A DNA stretch of 7,543 nucleotides from an uncultured Bacteroidales bacterium. Lineage in GTDB: Bacteria > Bacteroidota > Bacteroidia > Bacteroidales > UBA932. A model generated the notes under the pieces. It saw nothing but the letters and a program-made list of their open reading frames with translations, searched no databases and was not told the DNA's origin. This document shows, in pieces, positions 1-7,269 of the stretch. The translations under genes were made by a program, and so were the position numbers. Position 1 is the first letter of the stretch, and each line of letters opens with the position of its first letter. The stretch covers positions 1 through 7,543 of the forward strand of contig CAJOMY010000160.1 in assembly GCA_905235775.1 (NCBI GenBank), given 5' to 3'.

Positions 1-924
1 CTGGACATCACCGCCGACGTGTTCTACCAGCAGCGCCGCAACATCCTCGTCAGCGCCGCCTCGCTCAACTCCGACGTGGTGGGCATCCAGTCCGCCTATG
101 ACGACCGGGGCCGCGTGGCCAGCTACGGCGCCGAACTCGGCCTGCGCTATGCCAGGACCTTCGACAACGGATTCAACCTCTACTTCGGCGGCAACGTCTC
201 GTACGTGAAGAGCCAGATCCTCGAATGGATCGAGAATCCCGCCTACGACAACCTTTCCGTGATCGGCACACCGGCCGACGCCGCCCGCGGCCTCGTCGCC
301 CTCGGCTTCTTCCAGAGCCAGGACGAGATCGACAACAGCCCCCTGCAGCAGTTCGGGCAGGTGAAGGTCGGCGACATCAAGTACAAGGATGTCAACGGCG
401 ACGGCGTCATCAACGAGAACGATACCGTGGCGATGGACTTCGGCTCCGCCGTCCCCGCCCTGAACTACGGTTTCCAGCTGGGCTTCGAGTACAAGGGCTT
501 CGGCATCAACGCTTCCTTCCAGGGCGCGTCGGGCCAGACCAAGAACCTGATGTACGTGGACGGTGTCTGGGGCGCGCTCTCCGAGGCCCGCAACCTCTCG
601 CAGGAATACTTCGACCACTGCTTCGACCGGGCCGGCGCCAGCGCCCTGTACCCGCGCCTGTCGACCACGAACGTGGCCAACAACGCCCAGGCTTCCACCA
701 TCTGGTACCGCAACGTCAGCTGGCTCAAGCTGCGCGACTGCGAGATCTACTACCGGCTTCCCAAGACCTTCCTGAGCAACCTCCGGATGGCTGACGCCAA
801 GATCTTCGTCCAGGGACAGAACCTGTTGTCCTTCGGCAACATCAGCGCCCTGGATGCCGAGAATCTCAGCACGGGCTATCCCGTGATGAAAGCCGTGAAT
901 CTGGGCCTTTCCGTCGTATTCTAA
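1..924 (+). CDS. SusC-like TonB-dependent outer-membrane transporter, C-terminal part
   Basis: This is the C-terminal ~307 residues of a SusC/RagA-type TonB-dependent porin, which imports oligosaccharides across the outer membrane together with its SusD lid. The reading frame is open from base 1, so the GTG at 19 is not the start; the signal peptide, carboxypeptidase-like domain, plug and early barrel strands lie outside the window. Seen directly: the SusC hallmark at about 370-426 (GDIKYKDVNGDGV followed by an IN-ENDT segment), alternating aromatic beta-strand patterns (for example FNLYFGGNVSYV), the YPRL...STIWYRNVSWLKLRDCEI block typical of the last strands, and a C-terminus ending NLGLSVVF with the terminal aromatic expected of an outer-membrane barrel. 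The stop is TAA at 922-924. The SusD gene follows after 13 bases, the standard SusC-SusD order. The family call is secure; the substrate cannot be read from this part. Confidence 0.95.
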   Translation: MDITADVFYQQRRNILVSAASLNSDVVGIQSAYDDRGRVASYGAELGLRYARTFDNGFNLYFGGNVSYVKSQILEWIENPAYDNLSVIGTPADAARGLVALGFFQSQDEIDNSPLQQFGQVKVGDIKYKDVNGDGVINENDTVAMDFGSAVPALNYGFQLGFEYKGFGINASFQGASGQTKNLMYVDGVWGALSEARNLSQEYFDHCFDRAGASALYPRLSTTNVANNAQASTIWYRNVSWLKLRDCEIYYRLPKTFLSNLRMADAKIFVQGQNLLSFGNISALDAENLSTGYPVMKAVNLGLSVVF

Positions 925-937
925 ACAAGACTGCCTT

Positions 938-2614
938 ATGAAATTCCATAGAATCTGCTTATTCCTTCTCGCCTGCGTCATTCCGGCCGCGTGCGTCGAC
1001 CTCAACTATACGGAGGAGAACACACGCGACGAGGAGTGGACCTACGAATACTTCGAGAACGGTATCAAGAACATGGTGTTCGACGTGTACGCGCAGCTCT
1101 ACAATTCCGAGTTCGAGTCCAACAGCGCCTACTTCCTCGCCGGCGCCACCGACGAGGCCCAGTATGCCCTGGAGACCGGTGCCGTCAACAACTACACCAA
1201 CGGTGGCTGGAGTCCGGCCAACCCGTATTCCAACATCTGGACGAAGTCCTATACGGCCATCGCGGATATCTGCATGTACCTGGAGAAGATCGACCAGGCG
1301 GACATCTCGGAATGGCGCTACAATCCCGACTACGTCATCTGGGTCCAGCAGCTGGAGCTCTTCCCCTATGAGCTCCGCTTCCTGCGGGCCTACTTCTACT
1401 TCGAGCTGCTCCGCGCCTATGGCGACGTGCCCCTCGTGACCACGACCCTCACCAATGCCCAGGCCAACAGCGTCAAGCGCACCCCGGCCGACCAGATCGT
1501 GAAGTTCATCGTGGACGAGCTGGACGCCGTGGCGCCCTACCTGCCAGTTTCCTACGTGACCGAGGTGGGCTCCGAGATCGGCCGCGCCACCCGCGTGGCG
1601 GCCTACGCCCTCAAGGCGCGCACGCTGCTCTATGCGGCTTCCCCGCTCTTCAATCCGTCCAACGACCAGGCCAAGTGGGCCGAGGCGGCCGAGGCTTGCA
1701 AGTACATTCTCGACAACGCCTCCACCTGGGGCCTCAAGCTCAGCACCTACAACAGCCTGTGGGGCCACGACGCGTTCTTCAATCCGGAGCTCATCTTCGG
1801 CCTGGGCCGCGGCGAAAGCAATGCCTTCGAGATGGCCAACTACCCGATCGGCGTCGAAAACGGCGCGTCCGGCAACTGCCCCACGCAGAGCTTCGTCGAC
1901 CAGTATGAGTTCCAGGACAACGGCGAGACCTTCGGCGAACGCTACTCCGGCACCATCGACCTGAGCGCCGAGGATCCGTACGAGGGACTTGATCCGCGCT
2001 TCGCCCTCACCGTCGTCAAGAACGGCGACGAGTGGCCGTCCAACGGCTCCCAGAAGAAGGTGATCGAGACTTACCTCGGCGGCTTCAACGCCCTGCCGAA
2101 GTACGGCGCCACCCCGACGGGCTACTATCTGAAGAAGTACGTGGACGGCTCCTGCGTCACCACGGCTGACAACCAGACCTCCCGCCGCCACACCTGGATC
2201 CTCTTCCGCCTGGGCGAGTTCTACCTCGACTATGCCGAGGCCGTGTTCAACGCCACGGGCAGCGCCAACGACAAGACCTACGGCCTGTCGGCCAACGACG
2301 CCATCAATGTCCTGCGCACCCGTGCGGACATCAACATGCCGAAGTTCACCGAGGACGGCGACGCCTGGGTCGAGCGCTACGAGCGCGAGCGCCTGGTGGA
2401 GCTGGCCTTCGAGAACCACCGCTTCTGGGACGTCCGCCGCTGGAAGAAGGGCGCCCGGTACTTCCAGACCGTCCAGGTGGCCTCCATCAGCAGCGACCTG
2501 CAGCTGACGCGCACCAGCGTGAACCGCCAGTGGAATGAGAAGTTCAACTTCTACCCCATCCCGCAGAGCGAGATCAAGAAGAACCCCAACCTCACCCAAA
2601 ATGCAGGATGGTAG
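938..2614 (+). CDS. SusD/RagB-family outer-membrane glycan-binding lipoprotein
   Basis: A complete 558-residue SusD-like protein, normal length for the family. It caps the SusC porin at the cell surface and helps bind and deliver oligosaccharides. Seen: a lipoprotein signal peptide with the lipobox PAAC (Cys19), then an acidic stretch (TEENTRDEE) that fits surface export signals of Bacteroidota lipoproteins. The N-terminal SusD-like half contains the helical motif FLRAYFYFELLRAYGDVPL (about 148-166). The C-terminal RagB/SusD domain contains ERERLVELAFENHRFWDVRRW (about 482-502; W497, D498, R501, W502 visible) and the family ending NFYPIPQSEIKKNPNLTQN. The ATG at 938 is chosen because it gives the intact signal peptide. 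No Shine-Dalgarno sequence is visible, as is usual in this phylum. It lies 13 bases after the SusC stop and is surely co-transcribed with it. Ligand specificity is not predictable by eye. Confidence 0.96.
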   Translation: MKFHRICLFLLACVIPAACVDLNYTEENTRDEEWTYEYFENGIKNMVFDVYAQLYNSEFESNSAYFLAGATDEAQYALETGAVNNYTNGGWSPANPYSNIWTKSYTAIADICMYLEKIDQADISEWRYNPDYVIWVQQLELFPYELRFLRAYFYFELLRAYGDVPLVTTTLTNAQANSVKRTPADQIVKFIVDELDAVAPYLPVSYVTEVGSEIGRATRVAAYALKARTLLYAASPLFNPSNDQAKWAEAAEACKYILDNASTWGLKLSTYNSLWGHDAFFNPELIFGLGRGESNAFEMANYPIGVENGASGNCPTQSFVDQYEFQDNGETFGERYSGTIDLSAEDPYEGLDPRFALTVVKNGDEWPSNGSQKKVIETYLGGFNALPKYGATPTGYYLKKYVDGSCVTTADNQTSRRHTWILFRLGEFYLDYAEAVFNATGSANDKTYGLSANDAINVLRTRADINMPKFTEDGDAWVERYERERLVELAFENHRFWDVRRWKKGARYFQTVQVASISSDLQLTRTSVNRQWNEKFNFYPIPQSEIKKNPNLTQNAGW

Positions 2615-2628
2615 TATTCCCACCTCTT

Positions 2629-2634
2629 AAAGGA
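2629..2634 (+). promoter_or_regulatory. possible ribosome binding site of the surface glycan-binding protein gene
   Basis: AAAGGA lies 8 bases before the ATG at 2643. It is the only purine-rich Shine-Dalgarno-like stretch before any start codon in the window; the other four starts have none. Bacteroidota often translate without such a site, so it may be chance, but it supports the chosen start and agrees with the unusually A/T-rich first codons of this gene. Confidence 0.4.
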
Positions 2635-2642
2635 TTTCAATT

Positions 2643-4112
2643 ATGAAGAAAGTTTTTAAACATATCGGAATATTTCTGTCCGTTGCCCTGATGGGTGCCC
2701 TCTCTTCGTGCATCCCGCAGGCAGATAACCAGCTGGCGGACCTCGGACTGGGCATCAAGGTGTTCTTCCCGACGAAAGTCGTGGAAGGACAGCCGATGAC
2801 CATCAACGGATCCGGCCTGTCGGACGTCAAGGAGATCGAATTCCCGAACGGCGTCAAGGTCACGGATTTCGAGATCGTCAGCAATGAAATGATTCGCGTC
2901 ACGGCGCCGGCCGGCATCGCCGCCGACGGCGGCAAGCTCATCGTCCGGTCGGCCGACCAGACCGCCGAGTCTTCCGTCTCCCTGACTCTCGGCAAGACCG
3001 TCGTATCGGGCTTCTCGAAGCAGGAAGGCGAGGAGATCACCGGCGGCGAGCAGATCACCGTCTATGGTACCGACCTCGAGTTCATCAACGCCTTCGAGAT
3101 CCTGGATCCCGACGGAAATCCGCTCCTCATCCCGCATGAGGATTTCTACCGCAAGGGCACGAGCAGCGTCATCATCACGCTCCCGAAGAAGATCTTCGAA
3201 GGCAGCTACATCGCCAATCTCTACACCTACGACGGCCGTAGTTTCAATCTGCCCGAACTGAGCTACAAGCCTGCAGCCGACGGCGGACACTGGGAGACGG
3301 TCGAGACCGTCATCTGGGAGAACGACGGCTCGCACGGCGAGATCAACTGGTCCAGCGACTACCGCTTCTCCTCTGAAGAAGCTTCTTCCGGCGAGGAAAT
3401 CTATGCCATCCCGATGGATCTTTGGGAGCAGATGAAGGCAGGGACTTTCTATGTACTGCTCTCCGGTGAGAATCCGCAGATCCGCGTGACCACCGGCTGG
3501 TGGAGCACGACCTGGACCGGAAACGACATCACCCCGGGCAACGAGTTGCTGACCGACAACGGCGACGGCACCTACACCCTGGCCATTACCCTGGCCGGAG
3601 ATCCGATCCAGGATGTCATCGACGAACAGCACCTGCTCCTGACCGGTAGCGGCTACACCCCGCTGGAGCTCTACTTCGAGGAGGTGATCTGGGTCGACGG
3701 CGGCGACGGTGACAAGGAAGTGGTCTTCTGGGAGAACGACGGTTCGAAGGGAAGCATTAACTGGAACGGTGATTACCGCTTCGGTCTGGACGGCCACGAT
3801 GACAACGGCGAGTGTCTCGCCACCTTCCCGGAGGATGTCTGGAATGTCATCAAGACCGGCACCTTCTACCTCCTGGCTTCTGCCGATGCCGATTGGCACA
3901 ATGTCCGCGTGACCACCGGCTGGTGGGATCCCAATTGGAACGCGGGCGACATCGGCGCCAACAACGAGATGATGGTCCACAACGATGACGGAACCTTCAC
4001 CATCGAGCTGAACTTCACTGGAGATGCCACCTTTGTGGATGCACTGGATGAGCGGCACCTGCTGTTCACCGGTGAAGGCTACACCCCGCTGAAACTCTAC
4101 TACATCAAGTAA
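2643..4112 (+). CDS. Surface glycan-binding lipoprotein (SusE/F-position, IPT/TIG-like domains plus duplicated C-terminal module)
   Basis: A 489-residue protein in the position after SusD where surface glycan-binding proteins (SGBPs) are encoded; such proteins capture polysaccharide at the cell surface and have no catalytic role. Seen: lipoprotein signal peptide with lipobox LSSC (Cys23); about residues 32-120 and 121-215 look like two IPT/TIG-type immunoglobulin folds (GxxMTINGSGLSDVKEIEF and GEQITVYGTDLEFINAFEI are typical strands). Two tandem copies of a ~125-residue module follow (about 223-346 and 360-488), joined by an acidic, glycine-rich linker near 350-358. Each copy has the pattern WENDGS-G-INW--DYRF, a VTTGWW motif (W286/W287 and W427/W428), a DGT strand, HLL and GYTPL near its end. 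The paired tryptophans suggest glycan-stacking surfaces. I do not recognise the repeated module as a named family; a beta-sandwich carbohydrate-binding module is an inference. It begins 28 bases after the SusD stop. No catalytic motif is visible. Confidence 0.85.
   Translation: MKKVFKHIGIFLSVALMGALSSCIPQADNQLADLGLGIKVFFPTKVVEGQPMTINGSGLSDVKEIEFPNGVKVTDFEIVSNEMIRVTAPAGIAADGGKLIVRSADQTAESSVSLTLGKTVVSGFSKQEGEEITGGEQITVYGTDLEFINAFEILDPDGNPLLIPHEDFYRKGTSSVIITLPKKIFEGSYIANLYTYDGRSFNLPELSYKPAADGGHWETVETVIWENDGSHGEINWSSDYRFSSEEASSGEEIYAIPMDLWEQMKAGTFYVLLSGENPQIRVTTGWWSTTWTGNDITPGNELLTDNGDGTYTLAITLAGDPIQDVIDEQHLLLTGSGYTPLELYFEEVIWVDGGDGDKEVVFWENDGSKGSINWNGDYRFGLDGHDDNGECLATFPEDVWNVIKTGTFYLLASADADWHNVRVTTGWWDPNWNAGDIGANNEMMVHNDDGTFTIELNFTGDATFVDALDERHLLFTGEGYTPLKLYYIK
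3309..4109 (+). repeat. Intragenic tandem duplication: two copies of a putative glycan-binding module
   Basis: Copy 1 is about 3309-3680 and copy 2 about 3720-4109. By-eye alignment gives roughly 45% identical residues over ~125 positions, with conserved WENDGS, INW, DYRF, GTFY, RVTTGWW, HLL, TG-GYTPL and LY. Some identity persists at DNA level: the 21 bases coding RVTTGWW are identical at 3483-3503 and 3906-3926, and the WENDG segment is near-identical at about 3315 and 3729. The copies differ most in the loop between DYRF and the tryptophan-containing segment and after the paired tryptophans (STTW versus DPNW). Confidence 0.85.
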
Positions 4113-4127
4113 GTCAGAACACTTTTT

Positions 4128-4159
4128 ATTCCGGAGGGAGCTGACCCTCCCTCCGGGAT
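4128..4159 (+). terminator. Intercistronic GC-rich hairpin, possible partial terminator or mRNA-processing/stabilising element
   Basis: In the 67-base gap between the binding-protein stop and the first GH5 start, bases 4131-4140 (CCGGAGGGAG) pair perfectly with 4147-4156 (CTCCCTCCGG) around a six-base loop. The stem extends outward by one G-T pair and two A-T pairs (4128-4130 with 4157-4159). The downstream side has only a short T-run (CATTTAAC), so it lacks the long U-tract of a strong intrinsic terminator. The T-run TTTTT at 4123-4127 lies upstream. It could reduce transcription into the enzyme genes or protect the 3' end of the susCD-SGBP message. The structure is certain as a sequence pattern; the function is inferred. 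Confidence 0.5.
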
Positions 4160-4179
4160 CCATTTAACAACCGAGCCCC

Positions 4180-5703
4180 ATGAAGCTTTACCGCCATCTT
4201 CTTCTCCTCCTGCTGCCGCTGCTGCAGGCCGCCTGCGGGCAGAAGCCCGAACCGGCCGCCGAGCCGGCTCCGGCGCTCGTCGCCACCACCCCGGCAGACG
4301 GCACGGGAGGCCTGACCGCCTACGCGCTGGAGGTCGTCTTCACTTTCGACCAGAACATCCGGGTCACGGCGCAGGCGCAGCAGGGCATCACCGTGGACGG
4401 AGGCGCCTCCGTAAGCGAAGTCAGCACCTACGGACCGGACCTGACGGTAACGGTCACCGGGCTCGGCCGCGGCCGCAGCTATACCCTCACCCTCCCGGCC
4501 GGGACGGTCGAGGGCTACAAGACCAACCAGCAGGCCTCGGCCGCCATCCAATTCCACTTCTCCACCCGCGAAGCGACGCCCACGCCAGGCCCGGACGACT
4601 GGGAGACCGCCGCTGCCGCCGCAAGCCACATGGGCGCCGGCTGGAACCTCGGCAACACCCTGGAGTCCAACAGCGGCGACGTGGACAACATGTGGATCGA
4701 AGCCTACTCCGGCCGGAAACCGTCCGACTACGAGACCGCCTGGGGCCAGCCCGTTGCCACCCGCGAGCTCATCCACATGTTCAAGGAGGCCGGCTTCAAT
4801 ACCATCCGCGTCCCCGTGACCTGGTATCCGCACATGGGACTTCCCCTGAGCGTGTCGGGAACCCATTGGGACAAATCCGGCTGGACCGGCACGGACGTCG
4901 ATCCCGTCTGGATGGCCCGGGTGAAGGAAGTCGTGGACTACGTCATCGACGAGGGAATGTACTGCGTCCTCAACGTCCACCACGACACAGGCACGGCCAC
5001 CACGGCCTGGCTCCGCGCGGATGAAGGCGTCTATGCGGCCACCCGCGGGCGCTACATCGCCCTGTGGACGCAGATTGCCACGGAGTTCCGCGACTACGGC
5101 CCGACGCTCCTGTTCGAGTCCTTCAACGAGATGCTGGACGCGAAGAACACCTGGAACGCCTCCACCCACGAGGCGCACGGGGTCATCAACCAGTACAACG
5201 CCGACTTCGTGGCCACGGTCCGGGGCACGGGAGGCAACAACGCCAGGCGCAACCTGATCCTGAACACCTACGCGGCCAGCTGCCAGAAAGAGGTACTCGC
5301 CGACTTCAAACTCCCGCCCGACGCCGTCGAGGGCCACCTGCTGGCCGAGGTGCACAGCTACGCCCCCTACAATTTCGCCTTCGACAGTGCGCCCAACCCC
5401 AAGAAGGTCTTCGACGCCGCCTGCGAGGCGGAAGTCCGGGGCCTGGTGGAGAACATGAACACCTACCTGGTGAGCAAGGGCATCCCCTGCGTGCTGGGCG
5501 AATTCGGCTGCGACTCGGCCGACCGCACGGAGCCGGAGCTGGCCAAGCAGGCGAAATGCTACGTGTCCGCCGCGGCGAAGTACCACATCCCCTGCCTCTA
5601 CTGGATGACGCTCAGCGACGCCAAAGACCGGTCCGTCCCCCAGTGGACCAAGCCGGCGATCAAGGACGCCATCCTGCAGGCCTATTGGGACAACTGGAAA
5701 TAG
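4180..5703 (+). CDS. GH5 family endo-beta-glycanase, lipoprotein with N-terminal Ig-like (Big_5-type) domain
   Basis: A complete 507-residue secreted glycoside hydrolase of family 5, a retaining (beta/alpha)8 enzyme. Seen: lipoprotein signal peptide with lipobox QAAC (Cys19); an Ig-like domain at about 32-129 (ATTPADG start, VVFTFDQNI, YTLTLPAGTVEGY), resembling Big_5/SbsA folds; a Pro-rich linker near 133-139; then the catalytic domain from about 145. Catalytic-domain motifs in order: GWNLGNTLES (154-163), NTIRVPVTW with R210, NVHHD (H267, H268), ESFNEM with acid/base E317, H392 and Y394 in VHSY, LGEFGC with nucleophile E441, and the strand-8 W475. All expected catalytic residues are present. 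YETAWGQP resembles subfamily 4 enzymes, which act on xyloglucan, mixed-linkage glucan or cellulose derivatives; the subfamily is not certain by eye. The mature part has several cysteines, so disulfides are possible. It probably acts at the cell surface, opening the polymer for the SusC/D system. The next GH5 gene starts 12 bases later. Confidence 0.92.
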   Translation: MKLYRHLLLLLLPLLQAACGQKPEPAAEPAPALVATTPADGTGGLTAYALEVVFTFDQNIRVTAQAQQGITVDGGASVSEVSTYGPDLTVTVTGLGRGRSYTLTLPAGTVEGYKTNQQASAAIQFHFSTREATPTPGPDDWETAAAAASHMGAGWNLGNTLESNSGDVDNMWIEAYSGRKPSDYETAWGQPVATRELIHMFKEAGFNTIRVPVTWYPHMGLPLSVSGTHWDKSGWTGTDVDPVWMARVKEVVDYVIDEGMYCVLNVHHDTGTATTAWLRADEGVYAATRGRYIALWTQIATEFRDYGPTLLFESFNEMLDAKNTWNASTHEAHGVINQYNADFVATVRGTGGNNARRNLILNTYAASCQKEVLADFKLPPDAVEGHLLAEVHSYAPYNFAFDSAPNPKKVFDAACEAEVRGLVENMNTYLVSKGIPCVLGEFGCDSADRTEPELAKQAKCYVSAAAKYHIPCLYWMTLSDAKDRSVPQWTKPAIKDAILQAYWDNWK

Positions 5704-5715
5704 CTTGACAAACTG

Positions 5716-7269
5716 ATGATGAAAAAATACCTCTTGACGACCCTGACAGGAATGGCCTGCGCCCTTTTCGCCGCAGGCTGCACGCCCGTCGCCCCGAATG
5801 ACACGCCGGACAGCATCACCCTCAGCGCAGAAAGCATCCAGGTCCCGGCCGAAGGCACCGATGCGCAGACGTTGACCGTGACCGCGCCCGCACGCCCGCT
5901 GATCGGCGGCGTTCCGGACTGGATCGTCTGGACGGAAGGCGTCTTCGACCGGCATCAGATCAGCTACAACTTCAGCGTGGCGCCCAATACCGCCTACACG
6001 GCGCGCGAAGCCGTCATCACGCTCTCTGCCAGCGCCCTGTCCGGCACTTTCCGCGTCACCCAGGCGGCCGCCGCGCGACCGGCTCCCGGCCCCGATCCGG
6101 ATCCCGGCACGGAGGACGCGGCACAGATCGCCTCCCGGCTCGGACTGGGCTGGAACATGGGCAACCAGTTCGACGGCTTCTACAACGGCAGCTGGGCCGG
6201 CGCCCTGGAGGGCTATCCGGAAGAGTGTGTCTGGCAGCCCGGGACGGCGGACGAAAAAGAAGACTTCAACCGGGAGGCGGGATTCGCCAGCGTGCGCATT
6301 CCGATCAGCTGGCTCAAGATGATCGGCCCCGCACCGGACTACACCATCGACGCAGCCTGGATGGCGCGTATCCACGAAGTGGTGGACTACGCCCACGCCG
6401 CCGGGCTCAACGTCATCATCAACACCCACCACGACGAGAACCACGGCGCCGACAACGACTACCAGTGGCTGGACATCAAGCACGCCGTGGACGACCCTGC
6501 GCTCAACGAGGCCATCCAGGCCGAGATCCGGGCCGTGTGGACCCAGATCGCCACGGAGTTCCGCGACTGCGGCGGCTGGCTGGTCATGGAGAGCTTCAAC
6601 GAGATCAACGACGGCGGCTGGGGCTGGAGCGAAGACTTCCGCACCGACCCCACCCGGCAGTGCGACATCCTCAACGGGTGGAACCAGGTCTTCGTGGACG
6701 CCGTGCGCGCCACGGGCGGGAAGAACGCCACCCGCTGGCTGGGCGTGCCCACCTACGCGGCCAACCCGGAATTTGCCGTCTACAGCAGGATGCCCCGGGA
6801 CCCGGCCGGCAAGACCCTGCTCGCCGTGCATTTCTACGATCCGTATGAATACACCATCGGCGAGGAGCAGTACTCCGACTGGGGGCACAATGGCGCCGGC
6901 GGCAGGAAGGCGACCTGGGGCGACGAAGACCATGTGAAAGCGACCTTCGCCAAGCTCAAGGCGGACTACCTGGACAAGGGCGTCCCCGTGTATCTGGGCG
7001 AGTTCGGCTGCTCCATGCGCAGGCGCTCCGACGCCCGGGCCTGGGCCTTCTTCAAGTACTACCTGGAATATGTCGTCAAGGCCGCCAAGACCTACGGCAT
7101 CCCCTGCTTCCTCTGGGACAACGGCGCCGGCGGCACCGGCCGGGAGCAGCACGGCTACATCCACCACGGCACCGGCGCTTGCATACGGCAGCGCCCGGGA
7201 GGCCGTGGACGTGATGGCGCGCGCCTGGAACAATCCGGATCCGGACTATACCCTGCAATCCGTTTATGA
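5716..7269 (+). CDS. GH5 family endo-beta-glycanase, lipoprotein with N-terminal BACON domain; C-terminus altered by a frameshift
   Basis: A second GH5 enzyme, paralogous to its neighbour. Seen: start MMKK (ATG at 5716 or 5719), lipobox AAGC (Cys22); a BACON domain at about 33-117 (SITLSAESIQVPAEG, DWIVW, FSVAPNTAYTAREAVITLS, FRVTQAA); a Pro-Asp-rich linker near 122-132; then the catalytic domain: GWNMGNQFDG (145-154), VRIPISW with R194, NTHHDENH (H238, H239), ESFNEIND with acid/base E296, HFYDPYE (H372, Y374), LGEFGC with nucleophile E429, and W467 in PCFLWDNG. All catalytic residues precede the break. In this frame the protein is 517 residues, but after A488 (HHGTGA) the sequence becomes Arg/Gly-rich and loses GH5 character, ending at 7269. 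The expected ending is in the next frame (7181-7288); dropping one T at 7179/7180 gives 523 residues. BACON plus GH5 is the architecture of the endo-xyloglucanase BoGH5A of Bacteroides ovatus, so a surface endo-beta-glucanase role is likely. Whether the frameshift is real or a sequence error is unresolved. Confidence 0.9.
   Translation: MMKKYLLTTLTGMACALFAAGCTPVAPNDTPDSITLSAESIQVPAEGTDAQTLTVTAPARPLIGGVPDWIVWTEGVFDRHQISYNFSVAPNTAYTAREAVITLSASALSGTFRVTQAAAARPAPGPDPDPGTEDAAQIASRLGLGWNMGNQFDGFYNGSWAGALEGYPEECVWQPGTADEKEDFNREAGFASVRIPISWLKMIGPAPDYTIDAAWMARIHEVVDYAHAAGLNVIINTHHDENHGADNDYQWLDIKHAVDDPALNEAIQAEIRAVWTQIATEFRDCGGWLVMESFNEINDGGWGWSEDFRTDPTRQCDILNGWNQVFVDAVRATGGKNATRWLGVPTYAANPEFAVYSRMPRDPAGKTLLAVHFYDPYEYTIGEEQYSDWGHNGAGGRKATWGDEDHVKATFAKLKADYLDKGVPVYLGEFGCSMRRRSDARAWAFFKYYLEYVVKAAKTYGIPCFLWDNGAGGTGREQHGYIHHGTGACIRQRPGGRGRDGARLEQSGSGLYPAIRL

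Noticed and set aside
19..21. GTG at 19 as the start of the first gene
   Set aside because: The frame is open to base 1 and encodes barrel sequence (LDITADVFYQ) typical of SusC proteins, so the gene begins outside the window.
225..794. Arg/Pro-rich + strand frames inside the SusC, SusD and GH5 genes
   Set aside because: They are out-of-frame readings of certain genes and show the repetitive Arg/Pro/Ser composition of G/C-rich shadows.
959..2623. A 554-codon minus-strand frame opposite the SusD gene, and a similar 508-codon frame at 2637-4163
   Set aside because: Both are low-complexity shadows of certain genes, without signal peptide, motif or plausible start context.
5705..5710. TTGACA before the second GH5 gene, resembling a sigma-70 -35 box
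   Set aside because: There is no matching -10 at the right distance, the spot overlaps a 12-base intercistronic gap in an operon, and Bacteroidota primary promoters use a different consensus (-33 TTTG, -7 TAnnTTTG).
7174..7186. Programmed +1 ribosomal frameshift as the explanation of the GH5 break
   Set aside because: There is no stop codon at the shift point, no CTT-TGA type slippery site and no known need for such recoding in GH5 genes. Mutation or sequence error is simpler.
4126..7233. A 1035-codon open reading frame on the minus strand across both GH5 genes
   Set aside because: It is antisense to two well-supported GH5 genes. Its composition (Val, Gly, Ala, Arg, His-rich, no domain pattern) is what the reverse complement of G/C-rich third positions yields.
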